Assembly (NCBI GenBank): GCA_030377945.1
Contig: JAUCGD010000014.1
Span: 1 to 37,367, forward strand
Direction of reading: 5' to 3'
DNA length: 37,367 nucleotides
Source of the DNA: Desulfobacterales bacterium HSG17
GTDB taxonomy: Bacteria > Desulfobacterota > Desulfobacteria > Desulfobacterales > Desulfococcaceae
In this document: one piece after another, positions 17,442 to 25,538 of the stretch
Numbering within the stretch: the stretch's first letter is position 1
How the letters are laid out: each line of letters starts with the position of its first letter
Program-made: the position numbers and the translations under genes
Notes under the pieces: model-generated
Database searches by the model: none
The model's input: only the letters and a program-made list of their open reading frames with translations
What the model was told of the DNA's origin: nothing

Positions 17442-17825
17442 ATGGAAAAAAAAATTCTGATCGTGGATGACGAAGTACATATCCGGGCGTTACTGGAGCA
17501 AACCCTTGAAGATTTGGAAGATGATTATGATGTATCGATTCTATCTGCCGCAGACGGGGCCGAAGGACTTGCCATGATCCGGGAAGAAAACCCGGACCTG
17601 GTTTTCTTGGATGTAATGATGCCTAAAATGAATGGCTACGATGTCTGCCGAACCATTAAAAATGAGGATGTATTCAGGAACCTCAAGATTATTTTACTGA
17701 CTGCCAAGGGCCAGGAAATCGACCGCAAACAGGGCATTGACGTCGGTGCCTATAAATATATGACCAAACCCTTTGATCCGGATGAAATTTTGGAATTAGC
17801 CAAACAATTGCTGGGCCTGGATTAG
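17442..17825 (+). CDS. Stand-alone receiver-domain response regulator (CheY-like)
   Basis: A single receiver domain of 127 residues; TAAGGAG lies 7 nt upstream of the ATG. Acidic pair D9/D10, phospho-acceptor D57 (FLDVMMPKMNG), a Thr in 'LLTAKG' and a late Lys in 'YMTKPFD' are all present, so it should be phosphorylatable. No output domain is attached. It stands 60 nt after the DISM kinase and 12 nt before the HD-GYP gene, so it is the natural shared target of the soluble and membrane kinases in this island. It may work by protein contact, for example on the neighbouring HD-GYP protein, or as a phosphorelay intermediate. Confidence 0.93.
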   Translation: MEKKILIVDDEVHIRALLEQTLEDLEDDYDVSILSAADGAEGLAMIREENPDLVFLDVMMPKMNGYDVCRTIKNEDVFRNLKIILLTAKGQEIDRKQGIDVGAYKYMTKPFDPDEILELAKQLLGLD

Positions 17826-17837
17826 GATGAGTAAAGA

Positions 17838-19559
17838 ATGAAAAAAATTTCATTAAAAAAACTACTCAAACCACGTGAGGCCAAACCGATCCTCCAAAAA
17901 ATCAGCCATGCACTGGATAATATCTATGGCGTTGCTGTTCTTGTCGGCAGTAGGGTCCTTTTTTCCCTAAATGAAGGAAATGACGCTTATTGCCCCGATT
18001 ACCCGCAAAATATTTTTTTCCCCCTTATGATTCAAAACCAGAAAGCCGGTGGATTGGTAATCTGGCCTTTTCCGAATTCTGCGGAAACAAGTCATTCTCC
18101 GACAAAGATTCACCAAATAATGGAGATGGCGCTTTTATTGCTTCAGGAAATCATCAACCGGGAATATGCTAAAAAAATAATGACCGATGAAACCCTGGAG
18201 CAATATCGGGAAGTGGCTTTACTCCAACGATCAGCCTTGAATCTAAATACTTCTCTTCGCATGCAGGATGTCACATGTTCCCTGTTATCCGAATGCGCCG
18301 GAGGGAGTGTGCAGGCAGAAATGGGGATGCTTTTTTACAAAAATCTGGAAAAGGGTGCATATGAAGAGCTGGATCGTTTCGGTGCAGTACAGCAAATTGA
18401 TCTTTGCCATATCGTATCCAGTCGGTTGTTTATTGAAATAGCGGAAAGTCGTAAAGGTGAGATTATTAATGATCCGGCTTCAGATACCAGATGGCAAAAT
18501 GAAGTCAAGGGCATCGAGTCGTTGTTGTGTATTCCATTGCATTCCTCCGGCGACTGGTCGGGCGTCCTCGTGCTGGCGTCGCAAAAGAGTGAAATTTCTT
18601 TTTCATCAGCAGATTTAAAGCGAATTACGGCCATTGCCTCAATTGCGGCGACCGCCATGGCCAATGCCCATCATTTTGAAGCCCTGCAAAAAATGCTGGA
18701 ATCTTTGATTCAATCCATGGCCACGGCCATTGACAGCCGGGATCCTTGTACATCAGGCCATTCACGACGGGTCGCCCAATTTGCGGTCCAATTTGCAGAA
18801 GTAATTGACCGAGATGAACTTTATTTTCCAAATGTCCATTTCAATGAAGATCAAAAAAGGGAGGTGTACTATGCTTCTCTTTTACATGATGTCGGCAAGA
18901 TCGGTATCCGGGAGGAAGTATTAACCAAGGCGGAAAGACTGCCCATTGGCCGACTGGAAATCATCCATCTGCGATTAGCCCTATGGGGGAATCTGACCGG
19001 GCTGGATTGGCGCAATGACTATAAATGCCTGGAAACCATTAACAAAGCCAACGTCATCTCTGAAACAGATCGCACGCTGATTGAGCGGCTTTCAGCAAGT
19101 GTTGTTCAAATCGGTACTGATGCCGAACCGCTTCTAACCCCGGAGGAAAAAGCATGTCTTCTCATCCCAAGGGGGAATTTAATGCCTGGGGAATGGGATG
19201 AAATAAGGCGGCATCCGGTAGAGAGCCAACGCATCTTACAGACTATTCCGTTCCCGCAAGGCCTAAAAAATATTATTCTCATAGTACGCCAACATCATGA
19301 GAAGTTAAACGGGAATGGATACCCGGACGGCATAGATGCCAGTGATATCCTTTTCCAAAGTAGAATGGTTGCGATTCTGGATGTTTATGACGCTTTAACC
19401 GCCAAGGATCGCCCCTATAAAAAGGCGATGCCCAGAGAAATAGCCCTCCGCATCATTCGGGAAGAGGGTGATTTCGGAAATTTTGATAACGATTTGGTCA
19501 GTCTTTTTTGTCAAAAAGTGCATGATATCACGATGATAAGTAATATCCGTCAGCCGTAA
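17838..19559 (+). CDS. GAF/HD-GYP-type cyclic-di-GMP phosphodiesterase with inserted segment
   Basis: A soluble protein of 573 residues. The N-terminal 110 residues have no clear domain; a GAF-like domain covers about 125-285 ('LNLNTSLRMQDV' to 'IASIAATAMANA'); the rest is an HD-GYP phosphodiesterase. Visible HD-GYP motifs are 'SGHSRRVAQFA', 'LLHDVGKIGI', 'RRHPVESQRIL', 'HHEKLNGNGYPDGI' and 'ILDVYDALTAKDRPYKKA'. The family hydrolyses cyclic di-GMP to pGpG or GMP using a di- or tri-metal centre formed by these His and Asp residues. Between 'VLTKAERLP' and 'GEWDEIRRHP' there are about 90 residues more than a standard HD-GYP domain. It is the last gene of the + strand signalling island, so it is a good candidate for the output that links H2, FIST or DISM signals to c-di-GMP level. 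Confidence 0.88.
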   Translation: MKKISLKKLLKPREAKPILQKISHALDNIYGVAVLVGSRVLFSLNEGNDAYCPDYPQNIFFPLMIQNQKAGGLVIWPFPNSAETSHSPTKIHQIMEMALLLLQEIINREYAKKIMTDETLEQYREVALLQRSALNLNTSLRMQDVTCSLLSECAGGSVQAEMGMLFYKNLEKGAYEELDRFGAVQQIDLCHIVSSRLFIEIAESRKGEIINDPASDTRWQNEVKGIESLLCIPLHSSGDWSGVLVLASQKSEISFSSADLKRITAIASIAATAMANAHHFEALQKMLESLIQSMATAIDSRDPCTSGHSRRVAQFAVQFAEVIDRDELYFPNVHFNEDQKREVYYASLLHDVGKIGIREEVLTKAERLPIGRLEIIHLRLALWGNLTGLDWRNDYKCLETINKANVISETDRTLIERLSASVVQIGTDAEPLLTPEEKACLLIPRGNLMPGEWDEIRRHPVESQRILQTIPFPQGLKNIILIVRQHHEKLNGNGYPDGIDASDILFQSRMVAILDVYDALTAKDRPYKKAMPREIALRIIREEGDFGNFDNDLVSLFCQKVHDITMISNIRQP

Positions 19560-19641
19560 TTATATGTCGATGCGCCTATGATCAATTGACAATTCTCATG
19601 AACAAGGCGTGCCTTTTTATCAATGGATAAATCACGCTGAT

Positions 19642-19665
19642 ACTCGGGTGGGCAGTTACCTGAGT
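19642..19665. other. Imperfect 8-bp stem-loop between convergent genes
   Basis: ACTCGGGT and ACCTGAGT form an 8-bp stem with one mismatch around an 8-nt loop, in the 278-bp gap between the convergent HD-GYP and purine nucleoside phosphorylase genes. No T-run follows on either strand, so it is only a weak terminator candidate. The rest of the gap shows nothing recognisable. Confidence 0.3.
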
Positions 19666-19837
19666 GATTATAAAATATTGAGTTGATTATATGAAATTTC
19701 GAAGTGTAACATTCTCTATATTCCCGGACCGTTGAGCTAAAATTGGCCAGGCTGATAGGATGCATATATTATATGCTTAGTGAAAATTTAAGGTAATAAA
19801 TAGGTTTTTGATTATCTCTGTGGTTCATGTCTTTTAT

Positions 19838-20659
19838 TTAAGGCCATTTGTGCAGTATCGTCAAAATCAGCTTGGAAAAGGCATCTTTCACTTTTTCCGC
19901 TGTTTCTTTCACTTCATCATGGGTCAGAGGCTGGTTTAAAATACCCGTGGCCATATTGGTAATGCAGGAAAGCCCCATGATTTTCATACCGGCATGGGTG
20001 GCGGTAATGACTTCCGGTACGGTGGACATGCCTACGGCATGGGCACCGATCATATTGAGCATGCGGACTTCGCTTGCGGTTTCATAACTGGGACCCGGCA
20101 TATAGCAATATACTCCTTCTCCCAAATCAATATTCAGGTCCCCGGCACAGGCTTTGGCCAGATCTCGGATTTCAGTTGTGTAGGGATCGGACATGTCATT
20201 AAAGCGGGGACCGAATTCATCCAGATTAAGGCCCCTTAAAGGGGAATCCGTCACCATTTTGATATGATCCTTGATCAGCATCAAACGGCCGGGAGTGAAG
20301 TCCGGATGCACGCTGCCGGCGGCATTGGTGACGATCAGGTTATCAATGCCCAGCATTTTCATGCAGCGAATAGGAAAGACCACCTTGTTCATGGAATAGC
20401 CTTCATAATAATGAAAGCGGCCCCCCAGCACCAAGACCGGTTTGCCCTCCAGTGTACCGATGACCAGCTCGCCGGCATGGCCTTCGACGGTGGATGTCGG
20501 AAAATGAGGGATCTGGTCATAGGGAATACGGATCGGATTTTCTACTTGCTCTGCCAAGGCGCCCAGACCGGAACCTAAAACCAGGCCGAATTGGGGTGTG
20601 AATGAGATTAAATTTTTGATATGGGTGGTGGCCTCTTTAAGCTGATCGCGTAATTCCAT
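19838..20659 (-). CDS. punA: Purine nucleoside phosphorylase (trimeric type)
   Basis: A 273-residue member of the trimeric PNP/MTAP family. It cleaves inosine, guanosine and their deoxy forms with phosphate to give the free base and (deoxy)ribose-1-phosphate. Motifs: phosphate-binding 'LVLGSGLG' (S30), 'STVEGHAGEL', 'GRFHYYEGY', 'VTNAAGSVHPDFTPG', 'MPGPSYETASEVRM', 'GMSTVPEVITATHAG' and the base-binding 'ITNMATG' with Asn. Length fits the family. It is the last gene of the - strand nucleoside operon, 2 nt after a permease gene, which supports coupled uptake and phosphorolysis. Released ribose-1-phosphate is the substrate of the phosphopentomutase encoded upstream in the same set. Confidence 0.93.
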   Translation of the reverse strand: MELRDQLKEATTHIKNLISFTPQFGLVLGSGLGALAEQVENPIRIPYDQIPHFPTSTVEGHAGELVIGTLEGKPVLVLGGRFHYYEGYSMNKVVFPIRCMKMLGIDNLIVTNAAGSVHPDFTPGRLMLIKDHIKMVTDSPLRGLNLDEFGPRFNDMSDPYTTEIRDLAKACAGDLNIDLGEGVYCYMPGPSYETASEVRMLNMIGAHAVGMSTVPEVITATHAGMKIMGLSCITNMATGILNQPLTHDEVKETAEKVKDAFSKLILTILHKWP

Positions 20660-20661
20660 AA

Positions 20662-21615
20662 TTATTTCCCACTTTTGTCAAAGATTTTACCGATGGCTGC
20701 CGGCGGCGTTTGCTTTCCGACGACCCCCACTAGAATCACAATCGTCAATACATAGGGGAGGGTGGCCAGGATACTGGAGGGAATGGGCACGCCTTTGGCC
20801 CCCATGAATATTTCAAGTCCCTTGGCACCGCCGAATAAAAGGCAGGCCAGCATAGCCCCTTGGGGTTTCCACTTGCCGAAGATCATGGCTGCCAGGGCGA
20901 TAAAGCCTTGCCCGGAGATTAAGGTGTTGGAAAAACGGGAAACCACGGCAATGCTCATGGCTGCCCCACCCAATCCAGCAAAAAATCCTGATGCCATGAC
21001 CGCCCCATAACGCAGACGATAAACATTGATGCCCAACGTATCCGCTGCTTCCGGATGCTCTCCGACTGATCTAAGGCGCATACCCAGTTTGGTTTTGTAT
21101 AAAATAAACCAGACCAGGGCCACCATGAAAAAGGCCAGATAAACCGTGGCAAAGCGGTTGAACACTAAATCCATAAACCCGGAGGATGGAAATAGCTTGC
21201 CGTCGCCGAATAAAAAGCTCAAGGGCAACGGTACTTTGTTAGGGATCGTCAGTGTCTGAGTGGCGCCGTCAAAAAACATTCGACTTAAGAACAGGGCAAT
21301 ACCTGGCCCTAAAAAATTGATAGCAATACCCGATACGATTTGTTCAGCGGCAAAACTGACACAGGCAATGGCATGGATCAAACCAAGGGATGCCCCGCCC
21401 AGTCCAGCGCAAAGCAAGCCGATCCAGGGATCTTTGGTAAAATAGGCAACGGCTGCACCCACAAATGCACCGAAATACATCATGCCCTCAAGGCCGATGT
21501 TGATGATCCCGCTACGTTCCGTGATCACCCCGCCCAATGCCACAAAGATTAAAGGCGTTGAATACATCAAGGTCGTTCCAATGATAAACCCGAAGTCTTT
21601 GATGAGTGCTTCCAT
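20662..21615 (-). CDS. Nucleoside ABC transporter permease (NupQ/YufQ-like)
   Basis: An inner-membrane protein of 317 residues with about nine hydrophobic segments, of the BPD_transp_2 permease family used with BMP-type binding proteins. Typical text is 'TERSGIINIGLEGMMYFGAFVGA' near residue 33, and 'LGMRLRSVGEHPEAADTLGINVYRLRY', the cytoplasmic coupling loop (EAA-like) that meets the ATPase. Its start overlaps the stop of the second permease gene by 1 nt (TAATG). With that permease it forms the heterodimeric channel of a purine/pyrimidine nucleoside importer. It lies directly before the purine nucleoside phosphorylase gene. Confidence 0.92.
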   Translation of the reverse strand: MEALIKDFGFIIGTTLMYSTPLIFVALGGVITERSGIINIGLEGMMYFGAFVGAAVAYFTKDPWIGLLCAGLGGASLGLIHAIACVSFAAEQIVSGIAINFLGPGIALFLSRMFFDGATQTLTIPNKVPLPLSFLFGDGKLFPSSGFMDLVFNRFATVYLAFFMVALVWFILYKTKLGMRLRSVGEHPEAADTLGINVYRLRYGAVMASGFFAGLGGAAMSIAVVSRFSNTLISGQGFIALAAMIFGKWKPQGAMLACLLFGGAKGLEIFMGAKGVPIPSSILATLPYVLTIVILVGVVGKQTPPAAIGKIFDKSGK

Positions 21616-22742
21616 TAGTTCTTCGCCCTATTTGACTTAAAGTTGAGGATCATACGGATTAAGTTCGGCATCGCAACAAATAAAATAATTGTTCCGATCA
21701 TGATATTGATCACTTCCGTAGGGGCATTCATGGCGTCTTGAATTTTGGAACCACCGTATTTCAGGCCGCCGAACAAAAGACCGGCAAACACACTCCCAAA
21801 ACCGGTGTTGTTACCGATCAAGGAAACGGCAATGCCGTCAAAGCCATATCCTTCCATGGCCGCCAGTTTGGCGATGCGATGGCTGACCCCCAATACCTGA
21901 AAAGCCCCCGCCGCACCGGCAAGCCCCCCGGCAAAAGCCATGGAAATCACCATGCTGCGCTTAACATTGATGCCTCCGGCCTCGGCCGCTGAAGGGTTGT
22001 GACCGACAGCCCTTAATTCGTAGCCCAAAGTGGTTTTATTCAGGATGTACCAGACCATTATCGCCAAAAGAATGGCGAAGATAAATCCCAGGTTGACCGG
22101 TGATTTTAATACATCCCAGATGATAGGGTGTTCCCTGAGCCAGGCAACTCCTTCCTTGGTCCTTTTCCATTTGCCGAGGATATCAATATGGGCGGTGTCC
22201 TGGATTTTAAATGTTTTCCCCGTCCCCTTGCTAGCCAATGAATCAATGGTAACGACAAAATTGGAAATATACAGGGCGATCCAGTTGAGCATGATGGTGG
22301 AGATAACTTCATTGACACCGAAACGGGCCTTGAGATAACCGGCAATCCCCCCCCAAACAGCGGCAGCAGCAACAGCCAGGGTGATGATTACGACAACGTG
22401 CAAGCCAAATGGTAATTCAAACAAATAACCAGCAGCGGCTGCCACCATGGCACCAACGATGTATTGCCCCTCAGCTCCGATATTAAAAAGACCGGTTCGA
22501 ATTGCAAAGGCAACGGAAAGACCGGTAATGATCAGGGGGGTAGCATAAATAATCACATATGAAACATACTTGGGCTTGGAGAAAATTCCTTTGAGGATAA
22601 CCCAATATGCTTCAAAGGGATTGAAACCGGAAAAAAATAGAATAACGGCACCCAGAATAAAGCCCATTATAATTGAAATCAGCGTGAGTCCCAAAGGCCC
22701 TTTGGTAAAAAGCCCTTTGAGTGCTGAAGCATTTAATTTCAT
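21615..22742 (-). CDS. Nucleoside ABC transporter permease (NupP/YufP-like)
   Basis: The longer of the two permeases, 375 residues. It has 'FAIRTGLFNIGAEGQYIVGAM' near residue 80 and the coupling loop 'LGYELRAVGHNPSAAEAGGINVKRSM'. An extra stretch between membrane segments (about 175-210, with many charged residues) distinguishes it from the shorter partner and is typical of the YufP branch. Its start shares ATGA with the stop of the ATPase gene. Family knowledge assigns these permeases to uptake of nucleosides or, less often, to autoinducer-like or lipoprotein-linked BMP systems; the flanking catabolic genes favour nucleosides. Confidence 0.92.
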   Translation of the reverse strand: MKLNASALKGLFTKGPLGLTLISIIMGFILGAVILFFSGFNPFEAYWVILKGIFSKPKYVSYVIIYATPLIITGLSVAFAIRTGLFNIGAEGQYIVGAMVAAAAGYLFELPFGLHVVVIITLAVAAAAVWGGIAGYLKARFGVNEVISTIMLNWIALYISNFVVTIDSLASKGTGKTFKIQDTAHIDILGKWKRTKEGVAWLREHPIIWDVLKSPVNLGFIFAILLAIMVWYILNKTTLGYELRAVGHNPSAAEAGGINVKRSMVISMAFAGGLAGAAGAFQVLGVSHRIAKLAAMEGYGFDGIAVSLIGNNTGFGSVFAGLLFGGLKYGGSKIQDAMNAPTEVINIMIGTIILFVAMPNLIRMILNFKSNRAKN

Positions 22743-24271
22743 ACCGTCCCTCCTGCCATCATCAGCCCGATTTGGTTTTCATCCGCATCTTTTGCTTCCA
22801 AGGTGCCGACGATCTTTCCTTCAAAAATAACGGCTATGCGATCCGAAACATTGATGACTTCATCCAATTCAAAAGAGACCAGAAGAACGGCCTTACCTTT
22901 GTCTCGCTGTTCCACCAATGCTTGATGCACATATTCGATGGCCCCGACATCAAGCCCCCGGGTGGGTTGGCTGGCGATGAGCAGCTCGGGGTCATTGGAG
23001 ACCACCCGGGCGATAATGACTTTTTGCTGATTCCCACCGGAAAGCGATTTGGCTTCAAGCTCTGGATTTTGCGGGCGCACATCAAAATCGACAATACATT
23101 GCTCGGCGTTTTGATAGATTTGTTCGCGATTCAGGACCCCGCGTTTGGAGAACGGTGGCTTGTGGTAGGTTTCTAAAATCAAATTCTCCGCCACATCGAA
23201 TTCCATAACCAATCCCCGTTTTTGGCGGTCTTCGGGGATGGTGCGAATATTATGCCCATCGATAATTTTTTGGGGAGGTTGATTGGTGGCGTCAATGCCT
23301 TCCATTTCAATCGACCCGGACTTGACCCGGCGCAATCCGGTGATGGCTTCAATGAGTTCGGTCTGTCCGTTGCCGTCCACGCCGGCAATTCCTAAAATTT
23401 CACCTTTTCGGACCGATAGGCTAAGGCCTTCTACCGCCGGGATCCCGCGGTTGTCATCCACCACCAGATCACGGATACGAAAAGCTTCTTCTCCCGGCTC
23501 AGCCGGTTTTTTATCCACCTTAAAGGAAACCTCACGGCCCACCATCATGGATGCCAAATCCTGCTCTGTCACTTTTTCCACTTCAACCGTATCAATGAAT
23601 TTACCCCGGCGGATAATGGTGCAGAAATCCGCCATTTGTTTAATCTCATGGAGTTTGTGGGTGATGATGATGATGGATTTCCCCTCAAGGGTCAGGTTGC
23701 GCACGATGGTGACGAGTTCCTGGATTTCCTGGGGTGTCAATACAGCGGTGGGCTCATCCAGGATCAAAATTTCAGCACCCCGGTACAGAGCTTTGAGAAT
23801 TTCCACTCGCTGCTGGCTGCCCACAGAGATGTCTTCGATTTTGGCTTTGGGATCAATGGACAGGCCATAACGTTTGGAAATCTCCGCGACCTTTTTTTCA
23901 GCGGTGGCTAAATCCAGGATTCCCATTCCTTTGGTGGTTTCCATACCCAGGATGATGTTTTCAGTGACCGTGAAGGGATCAACCAACATAAAGTGTTGGT
24001 GTACCATGCCGATGCCGAGTTTGATGGCGATATTGGGGTCTGGAATGTCCACATCCTGACCGTTGATTCTGATGTCGCCTTCTGTTTGTCGATACAGGCC
24101 GTAAAGACAGTTCATCAGGGTGGTTTTACCGGCCCCATTTTCCCCCAGCAGCGCATGTACTTCACCTTTATGAACGGTCAGGCTGATTTTATCGTTAGCG
24201 ACAAAATCACCAAATTTTTTGACCACATCGATCATCTCGACGGTTTTTTGGGAAAAGTCGATGGTTGTCAA
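22739..24271 (-). CDS. Nucleoside ABC transporter ATP-binding protein (NupO/YufO-like, duplicated ATPase)
   Basis: A cytosolic ATPase of about 510 residues with two fused nucleotide-binding domains. The first has a normal Walker A (GENGAGKTTL), signature 'SVGSQQRVEILKAL' and Walker B 'ILILDEPTAVLTPQE'. The second has the degenerate P-loop 'GVDGNGQTEL', signature 'LSGGNQQKVIIAR' and 'LLIASQPTRGLDVGA'. This asymmetry is typical of the sugar/nucleoside subfamily. I place the start at TTG 24271, about 10 nt after AGGAG, which gives the usual family length; the frame stays open to 24340 and a later ATG (24235) is also possible. It precedes the two permease genes with overlapping codons and follows the binding-protein gene across a strong stem-loop. 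Confidence 0.88.
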   Translation of the reverse strand: MTTIDFSQKTVEMIDVVKKFGDFVANDKISLTVHKGEVHALLGENGAGKTTLMNCLYGLYRQTEGDIRINGQDVDIPDPNIAIKLGIGMVHQHFMLVDPFTVTENIILGMETTKGMGILDLATAEKKVAEISKRYGLSIDPKAKIEDISVGSQQRVEILKALYRGAEILILDEPTAVLTPQEIQELVTIVRNLTLEGKSIIIITHKLHEIKQMADFCTIIRRGKFIDTVEVEKVTEQDLASMMVGREVSFKVDKKPAEPGEEAFRIRDLVVDDNRGIPAVEGLSLSVRKGEILGIAGVDGNGQTELIEAITGLRRVKSGSIEMEGIDATNQPPQKIIDGHNIRTIPEDRQKRGLVMEFDVAENLILETYHKPPFSKRGVLNREQIYQNAEQCIVDFDVRPQNPELEAKSLSGGNQQKVIIARVVSNDPELLIASQPTRGLDVGAIEYVHQALVEQRDKGKAVLLVSFELDEVINVSDRIAVIFEGKIVGTLEAKDADENQIGLMMAGGTV

Positions 24272-24359
24272 AGCGCATTTTCTCCTGTTTTTCCGTGTCT
24301 TCAACCCTGATATTAGATCCTGGGGTTGATGGGTTATCAAAGGAGTGTATCTATTTTAA

Positions 24360-24393
24360 CCCCGGGATTGTTTGAATAAGAACAATCCCGGGG
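24360..24393 (-). terminator. Strong intercistronic stem-loop after binding-protein gene
   Basis: A perfect 13-bp inverted repeat (CCCCGGGATTGTT and its complement) with an 8-nt loop lies 22 bp past the stop of the binding-protein gene. On the transcribed strand it is followed by TTAAAATAG rather than a long T-run, so partial termination or mRNA 3'-end protection is likelier than full termination. This placement is common in ABC operons where the binding protein must be made in excess over the membrane parts. Confidence 0.75.
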
Positions 24394-24415
24394 TAGATTG
24401 AATTTTATGACGGGT

Positions 24416-25423
24416 TTAGAACTTGAAGCTATTAAAGTCGGCATTTGTGGCCGGTACGACGATTTCGCCCATAACGATGCGGGCAATCAGGTCGTCCACT
24501 TCTTTTAGGATTTCAGCCGGTACGTGTTTGTCGGAAGTGGGAGCAATACCGACACCATCGTTGACCAGACTGTAAACCACGGTTTCACCGCCCTTCCATT
24601 TACCTTCGGAAAGATTTTTGGAGACGTCAAAGATGGCGTTGTCGACTCGTTTCATAGCAGAGGTCAAAACATTGTCCGGTGCCAGAAAATTTTGGTCTTT
24701 ATCCACACCAATGGCCCATTTGCCTTTTTCTTTGGCAGCTTCAATTACGCCGTCACCCACACCGCCGGAAGCATGAAAGACAATGTCGGAACCTTGTTGA
24801 TACATATTGTTGGCAATGGCTTTTCCTTTGGCGGCATCAGTGAAGGATTCGGCATACTGACGCAGTACTTCACATTTGGGGTTGGCCATTTTTACACCGG
24901 TCATGAAACCGTATTCGAATTTTTCAATCAACGGAAATTTGATCCCGCCCACAAATCCGACCTTGTTGGTTTTGGTCATTTTGCCGGCAATGTATCCCAC
25001 TAGAAATGAAGGTTCTTCCTCGGCAAAGACGACACCGGCGACATTGCTTGGTGTTTTGTCACCATAGGCAAAGTCAATGATGGCGTATTTTTGATCCGGA
25101 TTGATTTCTGCAGTCTCTTTAATGGCATCGCCCATTAAAAAACCAATGCCCCAGATCAAGTCATAACCGGCATCGGTTAAGGTTTCCATGTTGGGGCCGT
25201 AATCTGCATCCTGTTTGGATTCTTTGTAGGCCACTTTAAGACCCAGCTCTTTTTCAGCACGTTGCAGGCCTTCCCAGGCAGATTGGTTAAATGACTGGTC
25301 GTTAACACCGCCCACGTCCGTGACCATGGAAACGCTGACCTTTTTAGCGATACTCGTGCCGGCAAATCCAGCAAAAATAACCAGAGCACAAAGCAAAAAG
25401 TGAATTAAACGGAATCTTTTCAT
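24416..25423 (-). CDS. BMP-family nucleoside-binding protein
   Basis: A periplasmic binding protein of 335 residues in the BMP/PnrA family (Med/TmpC type). Signal peptide: KRFR, a hydrophobic core, and probable cleavage after 'GTSIA' near residue 26. No lipobox Cys is present, so it is probably soluble in the periplasm rather than lipid-anchored. Motifs: 'VTDVGGVNDQSFNQSAWEGLQRAEKELG', read here as the two parts 'VTDVGGVNDQSFNQ' and 'AWEGLQ'; 'GYDLIWGIGF'; 'GFVGGIKFPLIEKFEYGF'; 'DIVFHASGGVGDGV'; and 'AIGVDKDQN'. These match purine-nucleoside binders such as PnrA. A GGGGGA site lies ahead of the ATG. It is the first transport gene, 115 bp downstream of the phosphopentomutase gene, and may have its own promoter in that gap. 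Confidence 0.92.
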   Translation of the reverse strand: MKRFRLIHFLLCALVIFAGFAGTSIAKKVSVSMVTDVGGVNDQSFNQSAWEGLQRAEKELGLKVAYKESKQDADYGPNMETLTDAGYDLIWGIGFLMGDAIKETAEINPDQKYAIIDFAYGDKTPSNVAGVVFAEEEPSFLVGYIAGKMTKTNKVGFVGGIKFPLIEKFEYGFMTGVKMANPKCEVLRQYAESFTDAAKGKAIANNMYQQGSDIVFHASGGVGDGVIEAAKEKGKWAIGVDKDQNFLAPDNVLTSAMKRVDNAIFDVSKNLSEGKWKGGETVVYSLVNDGVGIAPTSDKHVPAEILKEVDDLIARIVMGEIVVPATNADFNSFKF

Positions 25424-25538
25424 GATGATTTTTCCCCCACAGGTTTAAGGTTTGAATGTATAATGTTAAACTAATCTATCTCGTATATGGCATCAGAAGG
25501 ATAATTTCAATATGTGCCTGCGCCTTTTCCAGTCCAGC

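Noticed and set aside
19642..19665. Rho-independent terminator for the HD-GYP or PNP gene
   Set aside because: The stem has a mismatch and no T-run follows on either strand; kept only as a weak stem-loop feature.
23283..23870. + strand frame of 195 codons inside the ABC ATPase gene
   Set aside because: Low-complexity Ser/Arg composition and complete overlap with Walker and signature motifs on the - strand.
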